Of a stretch of 64,000 nt of DNA, positions 1 through 9,868 are shown one piece after another. The notes beneath the pieces are model-generated. The model did not search any database and was not told the DNA's origin. It saw only the letters and a program-made list of their open reading frames with translations. A program made the position numbers and the translations under genes. The stretch lies in assembly GCA_043228905.1 (NCBI GenBank), contig JBHGNT010000006.1:5828001-5892000 (forward strand), written 5' to 3'. The stretch is from Azolla caroliniana. Taxonomy: Eukaryota; Polypodiophyta. The stretch's first letter is position 1, and every line of letters starts with the position of its first letter.

Positions 1-177
1 CATTGACATAGAGAGCTCGGCTGGTACCAAACAAGTGCGACTCAATGAAGGAAACCCGGTAGTTGACAATTGCCACCCGAAATCATTACGCAAAGATGTG
101 CAAACTAAAAATAATATAATAGTTTCTCTTCGGCCGTATGTAACTGGGAAGATGATGAGCACAAAAGAGGATTACCG

Positions 178-178
178 C

Positions 179-209
<31 letters not shown>

Positions 210-215
210 AAAAAA
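178..215. repeat. Homopolymer C22-A16 tract
   Basis: A run of about 22 C is followed directly by about 16 A, inside the upstream part of the first methyltransferase-like pseudogene. The exact lengths may be unreliable because such runs are hard to sequence and assemble. Downstream, one frame immediately reads into a lysine/arginine-rich peptide. Confidence 0.9.
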
Positions 216-2581
216 GAAGTCCCGGAAATCAAAACCTAAACACAAGAGGTATAAAAAACAAGCAAGATCGGGTGATGAAAAGCTTGAACTCTTAGAGTTC
301 ATGGAAGAGTAAGAGGACGAGCAACAACTTGAGGTAGTGGCTCTAGGAGGACAGATATCTTCTGGTGTATTGACATCTGAGCATAATAAGATAAGAGAAA
401 ACATAGCCAAACTAAACTTGTATGTAAAGGATAACTATTCCATCTACCCATTATTTCAATACAGAGGCCTCCAATTGATCCTACAACAGGACGACGACTG
501 CTCAAGATAAGAGAACCGCACGTTGTTCATGTACAAAACTTGAAGAGCAAAATGAAGATCAATCCACATGCAATTGTCATACCATTCTTAGTTATGGTAG
601 ACCTTGATCAATGTCCGACAATTGTAGACTTCAAGTATAGCTCTGTAGATGATTACACATATTATGTTACTGGAGGATCTCATTCAATTGAAGCCCGTTA
701 ACAATTAGTCAAAGAATATCCTCTCACCCCATTCTTTAAGTACGTTGAATGCAAGTCTCACTCACGAAGAGGCCAAGTTGTTGGCTTGGGACCATAACAA
801 TGATAACGATTATAGACAGAAGATGTCTTGTATCGAACGCATCAAATTCTTTCACTATGACCTTGATGCATTGCAAAGGTTTAGACCCATGTTGCACCCT
901 GGTTTGCGTCGTCGGTGTCTACTAGAGGTGGGGATTGCAATTGATGAGAGTACAAAATCAGGAAGACTACAAAAATATGACTCGTGGTTTTAGTTGGCCT
1001 TTAGAACCGGTGAGGTATGGGAACTTCAAGACAAAATATAGCATGTGAGAGTGTAAAGAGGTCAAAGGGAAAAGGACTATAAAGGGAAAGTTAGATCTGC
1101 ATGTGGAAATGAAGACAAACTCGTGTAAAAGTGACTTAGTTATTGAAGAGCTGGCGGAAGACATGAAGTTGCTACCTTGGAGGTCATTGCAAGGTATTAA
1201 ATATGACAAATTATTAATATTTGTACTTTATCGGGTTGCTGCCAAGGAGTTCAACTTAGACGAGATGGTCACTGAGTAATACTATTATGCTACTCATATA
1301 TTTGTTTGTTCTTTTGCATTGATGACTAACCTCACATTTTATTTATTTCTATGTCACAAAGTATACATGAAGATTCAAGAATTGATGATGCAAAAATTGA
1401 GCTTGCCAACTTGGGAATAAGTGGAACAAGCTTGCCCAATAACATCATCATATAAGGCATTGGAAGAATACTTCATTGTATTTAGAGAATGAGTATGGGT
1501 CATTTCAATTTGAATATATTGATTTTTTATGTTATTTCCTTATAAAATCGTCGTATGTAGAAGCCACCTCGATCAAAGAAAGTTAGTGACAGTAATGACA
1601 ACATTCCAAGTTCATTCATCATGCACTTAGAACGTGCTAAATACGAGAAGAGAATGACAAAGGGAAAGGAGTTGGAATTGTCGGAGGATTCGGATACAAT
1701 GAAAAGTTTTTTGCACAGAGCCAATCCTTTCAAACAACTACATTACAGGGTATTCAATGGGGATGTGGCGAATATGCTCGAGCTATTGCCGAAAAGGCAC
1801 TACATGTTGCTTGTTGTTGACATACCATATGGATTATGGATCACGGGATCCACGTACGATGATGTGTCTTTTAAGTATCCTCGGATAGAGAAGATGGTAA
1901 AGGACTTCGCAAAGTTGACCTTGGCCCCGTTATGGATAATTGTCATATTTTATAGCATGAGTCAATCGTTATCGGTCACAATTGCTCTGAAGTCACGATG
2001 TCATGCCACCGAACACATGCATTGGTGTGTTACATGTTGTTTTTTCACAATATGGTATTGAAAATCTTGTTCTTATATGTTGAAGATTCAGTTTTTAACC
2101 ATTTCATTTGATGTTAATAAGATTAAAACAAATATTACACGTACATCCAACGACCATATGGTTAGTGTGGTTGAACATCTTTGTGTGGGTTACTACGATT
2201 CAATAATGAAGAAGATGGCTCGAACACATGTTAATGAACGCAACGTGGTCAATAATATCATGTGCCTAGTTGTGACAAAGAAGTTACGACATGTTTTGGG
2301 TGACAAGAGTTTGTGAACTCGTATCAAAAACCTCAAAGATTAATCAAACCGCCTCATCTAGCTCTTCTCAAACCCAAATGATTGGGTTCTAGATTTGTTC
2401 TCTAGCACAGATATATAATATAAATTTACTCAAAATCATTTGGATTAAATTATAGAATATAATTATTATTTGGACTTGTTCACTTTCATTTCGCCATTAG
2501 GTACTACTTACAACTTGTGCATTAAAGATGTTTCGAAATTGTGTTGCATTGGAGAATGACCCTGAACAAGTAAACTTCATT
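205..2581 (+). pseudogene. ParB-like / DNA amino-methyltransferase gene, copy 1 (decayed, main body)
   Basis: This is a broken multi-exon gene. From 205 one frame gives a lysine-rich, nuclear-localisation-like start, then an acidic stretch with a stop at about 307. From about 502 the frame reads a ParB-like segment with a GGSHSIEAR core (TAA follows at about 700). After a one-base shift it continues at 745-993 with GLTHEEA-like and IERIKFFHYD helices. From 1621 it reads a DNA methyltransferase: GDVANMLELLPKR, catalytic motif IV as DIPYG (usually DPPYG), then TLAPLW. After 2330 come the C-terminal FSNPNDWVLDLF (motif I, next residues SST instead of SGTG) and, past a probable intron ending at 2544, VALENDPEQVN, matching the motif after motif I in N4/N6 enzymes. 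The motif order IV then I fits a beta-type N6-adenine/N4-cytosine enzyme. Several stops and shifts make this copy inactive. The cofactor and target base are inferred from the family only. Confidence 0.7.
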
Positions 2582-2700
2582 TGTTTTTTTCGTAAAAAAC
2601 TATCCTCCATTGGTATTAAAATTAAAGTGGACAATATACAAGATAATCCAATATTACAACAAATATTGTATAGCCATGTCGAATGACTGTAGCCAATCTT

Positions 2701-2960
2701 TCTCGGTAAAGATAAATAAATTTTCTAGCCAATCTTATTCATGTTTGGCATATCCAAGAAAAATGTTCATTCAGCAACCCCGTTCTTTCAATCTCAGCAG
2801 ACATCTCACGTTTCTTCATAATCTCCTCTTTCTCGGTAAAGATAAATAAATTTTCTAGCCAATCTTATTCATATTTGGCATATCCAAGAACAATGTTCAT
2901 TCAACAACCCCGTTCTTTCAATCTCAGCAGACATCTCACGTTTTTTCATAATCTCCTTGC
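2701..2960. repeat. 130-bp tandem duplication (2 copies)
   Basis: TCTCGGTAAAGATAAATAAA begins at 2701 and again at 2831, and the following 130 bp are nearly identical. It lies inside the insertion that splits the methyltransferase pseudogene. Confidence 0.9.
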
Positions 2961-3929
2961 ATTGTCAGTGTCTTTGCACTTGCAATACATGTATATAAGA
3001 GCATTGCTCACAAATACATTCAAGTCATATCCACTTGCAACTGTATGGTTATCATGTCTATCATCTTATTTGTGATAATGATGTTTGCTAACAAACCATT
3101 TTCTTGATCTTCATAATTGTCATCATCATCATCTACTAGGATTTTCTAATGGAATTTGTGATTAGGGTAGAAGAGATTAACATCTTTGACATAGGATAGA
3201 CAAGGCATATGTGACCCTTGATATCTCCAACCCACCTAGAATCCAAACTTAATATAATTGTAGGATATATAACCGCCTTCTTGCCTATTATCTTTCTTGT
3301 GTTGGATTAACCTATTCAACTTAATAATGTTTTGTATGCCTTTGTGTTGGAATCAAACAATCCTGGGTTTGGGGCGTGGACCTTGTTAATTAGAGTGCCT
3401 CTCCATCTCTAGTGGTTATGTTGGACTTGTATTTGCAACGAAACTGTAACCTTTAGTGGTTGTGTGCTTAGCACAAGCCAAGTTTCCTTCTTTTTTGCAT
3501 CTCTTTGTAAGAAAAAATACTGATTCGTTTGGAACAGTTTTTCCTTTAGTAAACAATTCCTAAAGTTCTTGAAATTCCTTGTTGATTGATCCATCTTCAT
3601 GCACCTCACCGAAAGCTCCAACAATGCCAAAATAGTGATCCTTTTATTGCACCTGATAATGCTTGTTTTTGAAGGTATATCATTGTCAACCAAGTATTGA
3701 AGAGACTACCAATTGACCCTGTTTGCAGATGTTGTTGTACACTTATTGTCTTTTTCTACTGCTCGAATACTGACCACAACATTAAGAGATATACCTTCCC
3801 AATGTATCATGAGTGGCATAAGAGCATCCTCCCCACCCTCATTTTCAGCATAACTTGAAATCAATGTTGTTCAAGAGACTATATTCTCTCTTTTTTCCCC
3901 ATTCTCCAAATTAGCAAGATGCATAGTCA

Positions 3930-4830
3930 ACCTCCACAAAAAAAGCCAACAACAGTGTTTTTTTTTTGGCTCCAACTTGATGATAAATTTCAATTGCTTC
4001 TTTTGCCACATCAACATTTCCATGACGTTGACAATATCTTAAAATAACCATCCATGATGATAAAGAAGGCTCATCAGGAAGCTTTTGCAACAAGTTAGTT
4101 GTTGCTATAACGCCACATGACCTTTTGTCCTATGCCATTTTTAGTTATCCCATAAGCATGAGAATGACTTTGAATACCCAAACATCATTCAAGGATCTAT
4201 GGCAATCATCAATAAATAGACGTATTCTTACATTCAACTATTATCCAATGGTATTGCCAGATCGAAACTCAATTTCCCAACCTCCAATTGTAGGGTAATT
4301 TGAAAATGGCATCATTTTTATAATTGACATCCACATTTCACATACATATCAACCAACGCGATGCCAAGCATAATATCGTTCTCCAAAAAACCCTTTATTG
4401 GAAATAACATAATGAATTTGTTTCCCCTTCTCTATGGCTCTAGTACTCCCATATGCCTTCAAGATATAGATAAAAGTAACCATATCTGGAGAAATGCCCA
4501 TGCTTTGCATTTGTTCAAATGAATCGAGTGCTTTGTGGTCGTGTCCATGATGGACATATATTATAATGAGTGCATTGCAAGCTATTCACATCTTGAAAAA
4601 CAAACTTTTCCAACACTTCCTTGGTTGTTCCAAACATACCACATTTGGCATACCTGTCCATCGAAGCATTGCCACATAGCTATTCACATCTTGAAAAACA
4701 AACTTTTCCAACACTTCCTTGGTTGTTCCAAACATACCACATTTGGCATACCTGTCCATCGAAGCATTTCCAGATAGCTATTCACATCTTGAAAAACAAC
4801 CTTTTCCAACACTTCCTTAGTTGTTCCAAT
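3930..4830 (-). pseudogene. PPR (PLS-type) protein pseudogene fragment
   Basis: The minus strand reads plant pentatricopeptide motifs in broken frames: MDRYAKCGMFGTTKEVLEKF repeated with the 98-bp array, NALIIIYVHHGHDHKALDSF, then MGISPDMVTFIYILKAYGST and LVDMYVKCGC, ending near AKEAIEIYHQVGAKKK. These match the L- and S-type PPR repeats of organellar RNA-editing proteins. Frameshifts, stops and tandem expansion show it is not functional. Sequence from 3900 down to 2960 may be a more decayed continuation, but I cannot assign it. Confidence 0.7.
4581..4830. repeat. 98-bp tandem repeat (2.5 units) in PPR pseudogene
   Basis: GCTATTCACATCTTGAAAAA starts at 4581, 4679 and 4777, exactly 98 bp apart. 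The third unit is cut off at the insertion edge. One unit spans roughly one PPR motif, but 98 is not a multiple of three, so each duplication shifts the frame. Confidence 0.92.
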
Positions 4831-4837
4831 CTTCATT

Positions 4838-5110
4838 AAAATGAGGATCCAAGGTATTTGGGACTATCCTGATCAAGATCAAGAAGTTGAAGCCCAGCAC
4901 ATCAATGAAACAAAGAGGTTCCAGATGACTTTAAGAGAACCAATGGAACCAATTGATGAAGAATCAGGGCACCTTGTGGACCTAGAAGATGTATCAGAGT
5001 CTAAACATACGCATGATTCAACAGAGCATGTAGGCAATGCTAATGAGGACCATCTAGAACAATCAACTCTTCCTGAAGAGCCCGCCATACCGGACTTACT
5101 TATAGATTGA
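4838..5110 (+). pseudogene. Methyltransferase-like gene copy 1, C-terminal exon end
   Basis: This is the continuation of copy 1 after the 2.25-kb insertion. It is an open frame beginning MRIQGIWDYPDQDQEVEAQ with an acidic tail ending IPDLLID and a stop at 5110. The start of the same peptide (MRIQGIWDCLDQDQEVGAK) is encoded on the minus strand at about 6870 in copy 2. It follows directly on the END-PEQVN motif in both copies, so it is the C-terminus of the methyltransferase and not an independent small gene. Confidence 0.7.
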
Positions 5111-5235
5111 TTTATATGGTGAACTCTATAATTTGAGGAATGTTAAATGTTAATCTTTGACTTGTTACTTCTTTGTATATTTGAACAATATTACACCGCT
5201 GCATTTCCTGACTTCTTGAACAAAATAGTATAAAT

Positions 5236-5254
5236 TGTGTGTGTGTGTGTGTGT
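5236..5254. repeat. (GT)n microsatellite
   Basis: About nine GT units, placed at the junction between the copy 1 3' flank and a putative solo LTR. Confidence 0.9.
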
Positions 5255-5809
5255 ATGTAACGTATATATGCGGAATAATGCTCGACCACAACCGAGACTT
5301 AGATCACTTAATGATAATCAAACATAGAAAGATGAGAAATGGAAGTAAGTACACAAACATAAGAGAATACATTGTCAGGATGTTAGCGTGGATAACCCTA
5401 AATGGGAAAAACCACGAGAGCCCACAGACTCCAAACTATCACTATGTCAAGAGGAATACAACAGGGGGCATAGAGGCAACGACCTCGTGCACACTATCTT
5501 CGCCTGGCGGCGGTTACAATAGAGACTCACTCTGTCTCTCTCTCTCTTTCCCTCTGCTATGCTCTGTACATCAGTTACACCAATAACTCTGTACAAAATA
5601 ATGACAACAACAATGATCCACGCACCCACTGCTTTGTTTGCCCTAGGTCATATTTATACTAATATGACATTATGACTATTTACAAGTATAGCCCCAACGG
5701 GCTCTCATAAACATATTTATCTATGTGTCCCTTTATCCGGTGAGAGGTTCTCACCGGGTCTTCCTTGTCGGGTACTCATATCCCATCCGGAGGGACCGAA
5801 ATCCTAACA
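5252..5809 (-). mobile_element. Putative solo LTR in the 3' flank of copy 1
   Basis: The 3' flank of copy 1 matches that of copy 2 up to about 5230 and again from about 5812, so about 560 bp are extra here. On the minus strand the extra DNA starts TGTTAGGATTTCGGTCCC, an LTR-like TG terminus, and could end in CA within the GT tract. It contains a short palindrome around GGTGAGAGGTTCTCACC (5739-5756). No second LTR, primer site or coding region was seen, and the microsatellite hides any target duplication. Confidence 0.35.
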
Positions 5810-5944
5810 ATATATATATATACTATTTGTCTAAATGCTCTTTCTTAGTTTGGAGTATTCACATGATATTATACTTTGCCATTTGTTGTAGTATGATTGG
5901 ATAGTTAAATTTGTTCTATGTTATTACACATGAACACCGAGTCA

Positions 5945-6305
5945 TTTGAAACAAGTAATATGTCGAATTGTCTTTTTCACATCTTGGTGAGATGTTAAAA
6001 AATGTCTTATTTTAGTAGAATTTAAAAAGGTACGCCGCATGCGTACATGGTTTATTAAAACATAACGAAATTTAGAACTAAATAAATTCCAAACAATATG
6101 TGAATTCTATATCTCTTGTTTTGGTATCCAATTCTAAATTGCATAATAGAATTCCATGCAAGTTCAATTTTATTTACCGTAATTGTGGCGAATATAAAAA
6201 TAGTATCCCACTTTTGAAAGTGGTACAATGATAATTTTATAGTATATTTACATATAATATATATCCTAATGTAATTTATGAATGTGGCAGTTATCTACCG
6301 CGTAA
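5945..6305 (+). repeat. Left terminal inverted repeat
   Basis: Reverse-complement match to 9462-9845 with scattered substitutions and small gaps. A second short inverted pair (5835-5905 against 6455-6380) arises because the 3' flanks of copies 1 and 2 face each other just outside and just inside this repeat. Confidence 0.65.
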
Positions 6306-6639
6306 AATGATACAATTTGAAAACAACCTTTTAACCTATGTTGCTTGACACCTTCCACGTGTAATATCATAGAACAAGCTTAATTATCCAATCATTCTAC
6401 AACAAATGACTAAGTATAATATCACGTGAATACCCAAAGTTCCAAAATATGAAAGTTACTTAAACATTTTGTGCAAAATGTGAGGAAATGCACCAGTGAC
6501 ATAAATTAAAACATAAAGGATTAATATTGTTCACATATACAAAGAAGTTAGAAGTCAAATATTAACATTTGATATTCCTCAAATTATTTAGTTTGCCATA
6601 TAAATCAATCTATAAGCAAGTCCGATATGGTGGGCTCTC

Positions 6640-7852
6640 AAAAAGAGTTGATTGTTCTAGATTGTTCTCATTAGCATCACCTTCATGCTCCGCGGAATCC
6701 TGCATATGTTCAAACTCTGATACATCTTCTAGGTCCACAAGGTCCCATGTTTCTTCATCTATTGGTTCCATTGGTTCTCTTGAAGTTATCTAGAACCTCT
6801 TTGTTTCATTTATGTGCTTGGCTCCAACTTCTTGATCTTGATCGAGACAATCCCAGATACCTTGGATCCTCATTTTGATGATGTTTACTTGTTCAAGGTC
6901 CTTCTCCGATGCAACATAGTTTCGAAACATCTGTAATGCACAAGTTGTAGTACAACATGATAATGGAATGGAAGTGAACAACTACAAATAAGAATTATAG
7001 TCTTTAACTTAATCTAAATGAAATTGAGTAAGGGTTTAGGGTTTAGGGTTTACTTCTGCCAAATCGAGAACCCAATCATTTGGGTTTAAGAAGAGCTCTA
7101 TGAGGCGGTTGATTAATCTTTGCAGTTTTTGATAAGGGTTCACAAGACTCTTATCACCCGAAACATGTTGTAACTTCTTCGTCACAATTGTACATGATAT
7201 AATTGACCATGTTGTGTTCATTAACATGTGCTCGAGCCTTCTTCTTTGTTATTGAATCGTAGTAACCCACACAAAGATGTTCAACCGCAATAACCATACT
7301 GTCGTCGGGGCTACATGTAATATTCGTTTTAATCCTATTGACATCCGACGAAATGGTTAAAAGATTGAATTTGCAACATATAAGAACAAGATTTTTAATA
7401 TCATATTATGAAAAAACAAAGTGTAACACACCAATGCATGTGTTCGGTGGCATGACATCGTGACTTCAGAGCAATTGTGACTGATAACAATTGACCCATG
7501 TTGTGAAATATGACAACCCTCCATAACGGGGCCAAGGTCAACTCTGCGAAGTTCTTTACCATTTTCTCAATCTGGGGGTACTTGAAAGGCACATCATCGT
7601 ACGTGGATCCCGTGATTTGGAAACCATATGGTATGTCAACAACAAGCAACGTGTAGTGTCTTTTCGGTAATAGCTCGAGCATATTCGTTGTGGCACCAAC
7701 CAAGACGATTCTGGATTTCAATCTTGCACACTTTCCCATATGTAAAGGTTTTCCCGACCTGGAGCTTATCTTTACCATTTGACTTTGCTAATATTAGTAG
7801 AAGCACTTTATCTTCCTCGACGTACACAAGAGCCCATTCTAAATTCAAGTAA
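6640..7852 (-). pseudogene. ParB-like / DNA methyltransferase gene, copy 2 (decayed, partial)
   Basis: Tail-to-tail with copy 1. The minus strand reads MNLEWALVYVEEDKVLLL (from about 7848), then MLELLPKRHYTLLVVDIPYG (about 7690) and TLAPLWRVVIFHNMGQ, close to copy 1 in the same order. It continues with NPYQKLQRLINRLIELF and NPNDWVLDL (about 7070), where motif I is broken by telomere-like repeats. After a probable intron comes the ENDPEQVN counterpart, SEKDLEQVN (about 6900), and the start of the C-terminal tail. The upstream ParB-like segment of copy 1 is not recognisable here; a minisatellite occupies the upstream DNA. Shared intron positions mean the two arose by DNA duplication, not retrotransposition. 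Catalytic aspartate, proline, tyrosine and glycine of motif IV are retained. Confidence 0.65.
7031..7052. repeat. Interstitial telomere-type repeat (TTTAGGG)3
   Basis: GGGTTTAGGGTTTAGGGTTTA is three units of the plant telomere repeat. It replaces the stretch which in copy 1 encodes the residues after DLF of methyltransferase motif I. Confidence 0.9.
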
Positions 7853-8087
7853 TTTTAAAACTTATGTTCGAACGACTTGCCTTCAAGGAGCATAGTTTTG
7901 TTACTTTTTGTGGTTCCAAGAGAGGACTTTGTTGTCCCATTCCGTGTTGAATCGAACAGTGTCCTACGGGACACGTCTTTTAAAAATATCTTTGAATATC
8001 ATTTTGTCGGAGTTCGAGTCTTCAACTTAAACAAAAAAAAAACATATAAAAATTTCCCACACTTTTAAATCCGACGCAGTGCGTCAG

Positions 8088-8310
8088 ATTCTAGTGGAAA
8101 TGCCTACATTTCAACCAAATTTTGATGCATTGCATTGCATTCTGGTTGAAATACCTACATTTCAACCCAAATGTGATGAAATGCATCGGATTCTAGTTGA
8201 AATACCTATGTTTCAACCTGAATCTGATGTAGTGCATTGGATTCTAGTTGAAATACCTACGTTTCAACCCGAAATTGATGCAGTGCATCAAATTCTAGTA
8301 TATTTGCACT
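8088..8310. repeat. 51-bp minisatellite with hairpin units
   Basis: ATTCTAGTTG-type starts occur at 8088, 8139, 8190, 8241 and 8292, exactly 51 bp apart. Each unit contains GGTTGAAATACCTACATTTC-like inverted arms (TTGAAAT / ATTTCAA). The plus frame is open through all units, giving a 17-residue repeat (ILVEIPTFQP core), though coding is doubtful. The array lies between the minus-strand methyltransferase copy and the plus-strand transposase-like fragment, a position where a bidirectional promoter could be. Confidence 0.9.
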
Positions 8311-8984
8311 AGAATCCGACGCAGTGCATCGGATTGTGGATTTTCCTACCACAATCAGATGCATATCACAATATTTATACAGAATAAAACAATAAATTAT
8401 TATTCGATTTGTAAAAGCATCTTAATGGAATCTTTTGAATTGGGAAGAATATGACGTACTTGGCAACTTTCTTTCCCTTGTTCATGTTGGTAGGCTAGAG
8501 ACGAGGTGCTTTTGCTTGTGAAAATATCGATTGTGCTCTAAGCTCTTAGAATTCTAAATCGTGATGGTGAGAATGAACTGTGGACCTTTCCTTATATAGG
8601 AATTTAAAATTTTAAAATTTTTATTTTATTAATTAATTAGGAAAAATCGATTTTTTAAAAAACAAATGCAATCTAATTACATACTACATAACTTCTTCTA
8701 GGTGATTATTTCCAAAAATCATTGTAACTATGTATGCATACAATAGTTGTTGCACAATCTTGTATAATTTCTAAAATAAAGGGAGGGTATTGAGAATGTA
8801 ATCTTCTTCTAATAGAACATCTTTATTTCTTGTAGTCCCTTATGCTTTATAGAATAACTCATATTTCTCAATAAATGAGTACAAATATAGAAGAGTTCCA
8901 AAGGACTTGGGTCAACAGATGAACAATGATGCTTGTAATAATTCAAACTCACTATTCTCAATTCACCTTGTCAATGGGCCGGGT

Positions 8985-9420
8985 GAAAGTGGTACCCAAT
9001 AGAGCGGAATGTGTGCAAGCTTCGAGCCTAATGCAACCTCTACAGATGATGTTGGTGTTACTCAACCTCTTACATTTAAAAGAATTCCTCGACATGTTAG
9101 TCAAAAGAGATTTAACTTTTTATGTTCTGATCGTCAGCTTGTTTGCGATTCAAGAAAGACATGTTGTGGCAATCTCTGTCTTTCTAAAATTGGAAAGGTA
9201 AACTTAAGGGGAACGCGGTAAAAGTATTTATCACTTAATGGTGAGGAGCAAGATACATTCCTTATTTTGCATATGCAACTTGTAATGGATCACAACGCAG
9301 GGCCTAATTCGACACATGTTGAATATTTCCTTAGACTAAGTACTAAGTGTTGTCGAGTTGCTTTCAAAATCACTCGTAGCATTGGGAATACTGAAGGGAT
9401 CGTGGGTACCATTCGACAAT
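8985..9420 (+). pseudogene. Cysteine-rich transposase-like N-terminal fragment
   Basis: Two overlapping frames with one stop between them read RHVSQKRFNFLCSDRQLVCD, then RKTCCGNLCLSKIGK and LSLNGEEQDTFLILHMQL, then HVEYFLRLSTKCCRVAFKI and TRSIGNT. The CCxxxCLSK, LNxxEQDxFL and CCRxAFKxxxSIGNT pattern recalls the region in front of the DDE core in a family of plant and animal DNA-transposon proteins; this is from memory and unverified. No DDE core follows: the sequence runs into the right inverted repeat at 9462. It is probably the remnant of the element's transposase. Confidence 0.4.
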
Positions 9421-9461
9421 AATGCATTTGGATGTCGAATTGGGCGGCATGCTATTAAACC

Positions 9462-9845
9462 CTAACCGCAATAGATAACTGCCACTTTCATAAATTACTT
9501 TGTGATTCACTATATGTAAATATAGGATAAAAAACTCTAAATGTAATTTCCAAAAGTGGGGCACTATTTTTTCCCATGCCACAATTACAGTTAATAAAAA
9601 TCAAACTACATGCAATTCTGTTCTGCAATTTTGAATTGGATATCAAAACAAGAGATATAGAATTCACATCTTGCCATGAAATTATGTAGTTCTAAATTCC
9701 ACTATGTTTTAAAAAACCATGTACGCATGCATCATACCTTTTTGAAAGTATGCTAAAACAAAGCATTTTTTAACATCTCACCATGAGTTGAAAAGAGAAT
9801 GTGACATATTACTTGTTTCAAATGTCCCAATGTTTCTTTGTTCAT
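9462..9845 (-). repeat. Right terminal inverted repeat
   Basis: Inverted partner of 5945-6305. The inner edge is at AGATAACTGCCACTTTCATA; the outer edge is near TTCATTTGTTAACTC. Confidence 0.65.
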
Positions 9846-9868
9846 TTGTTAACTCATTTACTTGTTGC

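Larger units (their letters stand above)
2582..4830. mobile_element. 2.25-kb insertion splitting methyltransferase copy 1
   Basis: Comparison with the second copy at 6.86 kb shows that the sequence should run from GAACAAGTAAAC straight into an ATCAAAATGAGG-like stretch. Here the two halves are 2.25 kb apart. CTTCATT occurs at both edges (2575-2581 and 4831-4837), a likely 7-bp target duplication. The insert carries PPR pseudogene sequence on the minus strand and two internal tandem duplications. No transposase or terminal inverted repeat is obvious, so its class is unknown (transduplication by a DNA element, or retro-insertion). Confidence 0.55.
5945..9845. mobile_element. Putative DNA transposon with about 380-bp terminal inverted repeats
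   Basis: Sequence at about 5945-6305 is clearly repeated in reverse complement at about 9462-9845. Shared stretches include CATTTGAAACAAGTAATATG, GTGAATTCTATATCTCTTGTTTTG and AGTGGCAGTTATCTA. Between the arms lie the minus-strand ParB/methyltransferase copy 2, a 51-bp minisatellite and a plus-strand cysteine-rich fragment resembling a transposase N-terminus. Long inverted repeats recall MULE or Foldback elements, but I could not find a convincing target duplication. The outer limits are approximate because weak similarity extends a few tens of bases further. Confidence 0.5.

Noticed and set aside
35-410. Small proteins at the window start on either strand
   Set aside because: They are built around the C22-A16 homopolymers. 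The meaningful frame is the lysine-rich one belonging to the methyltransferase pseudogene.
8079-8312. A small gene with 17-residue repeats
   Set aside because: The frame is open only because the unit length (51) is a multiple of three. No start context or flanking coding signal.
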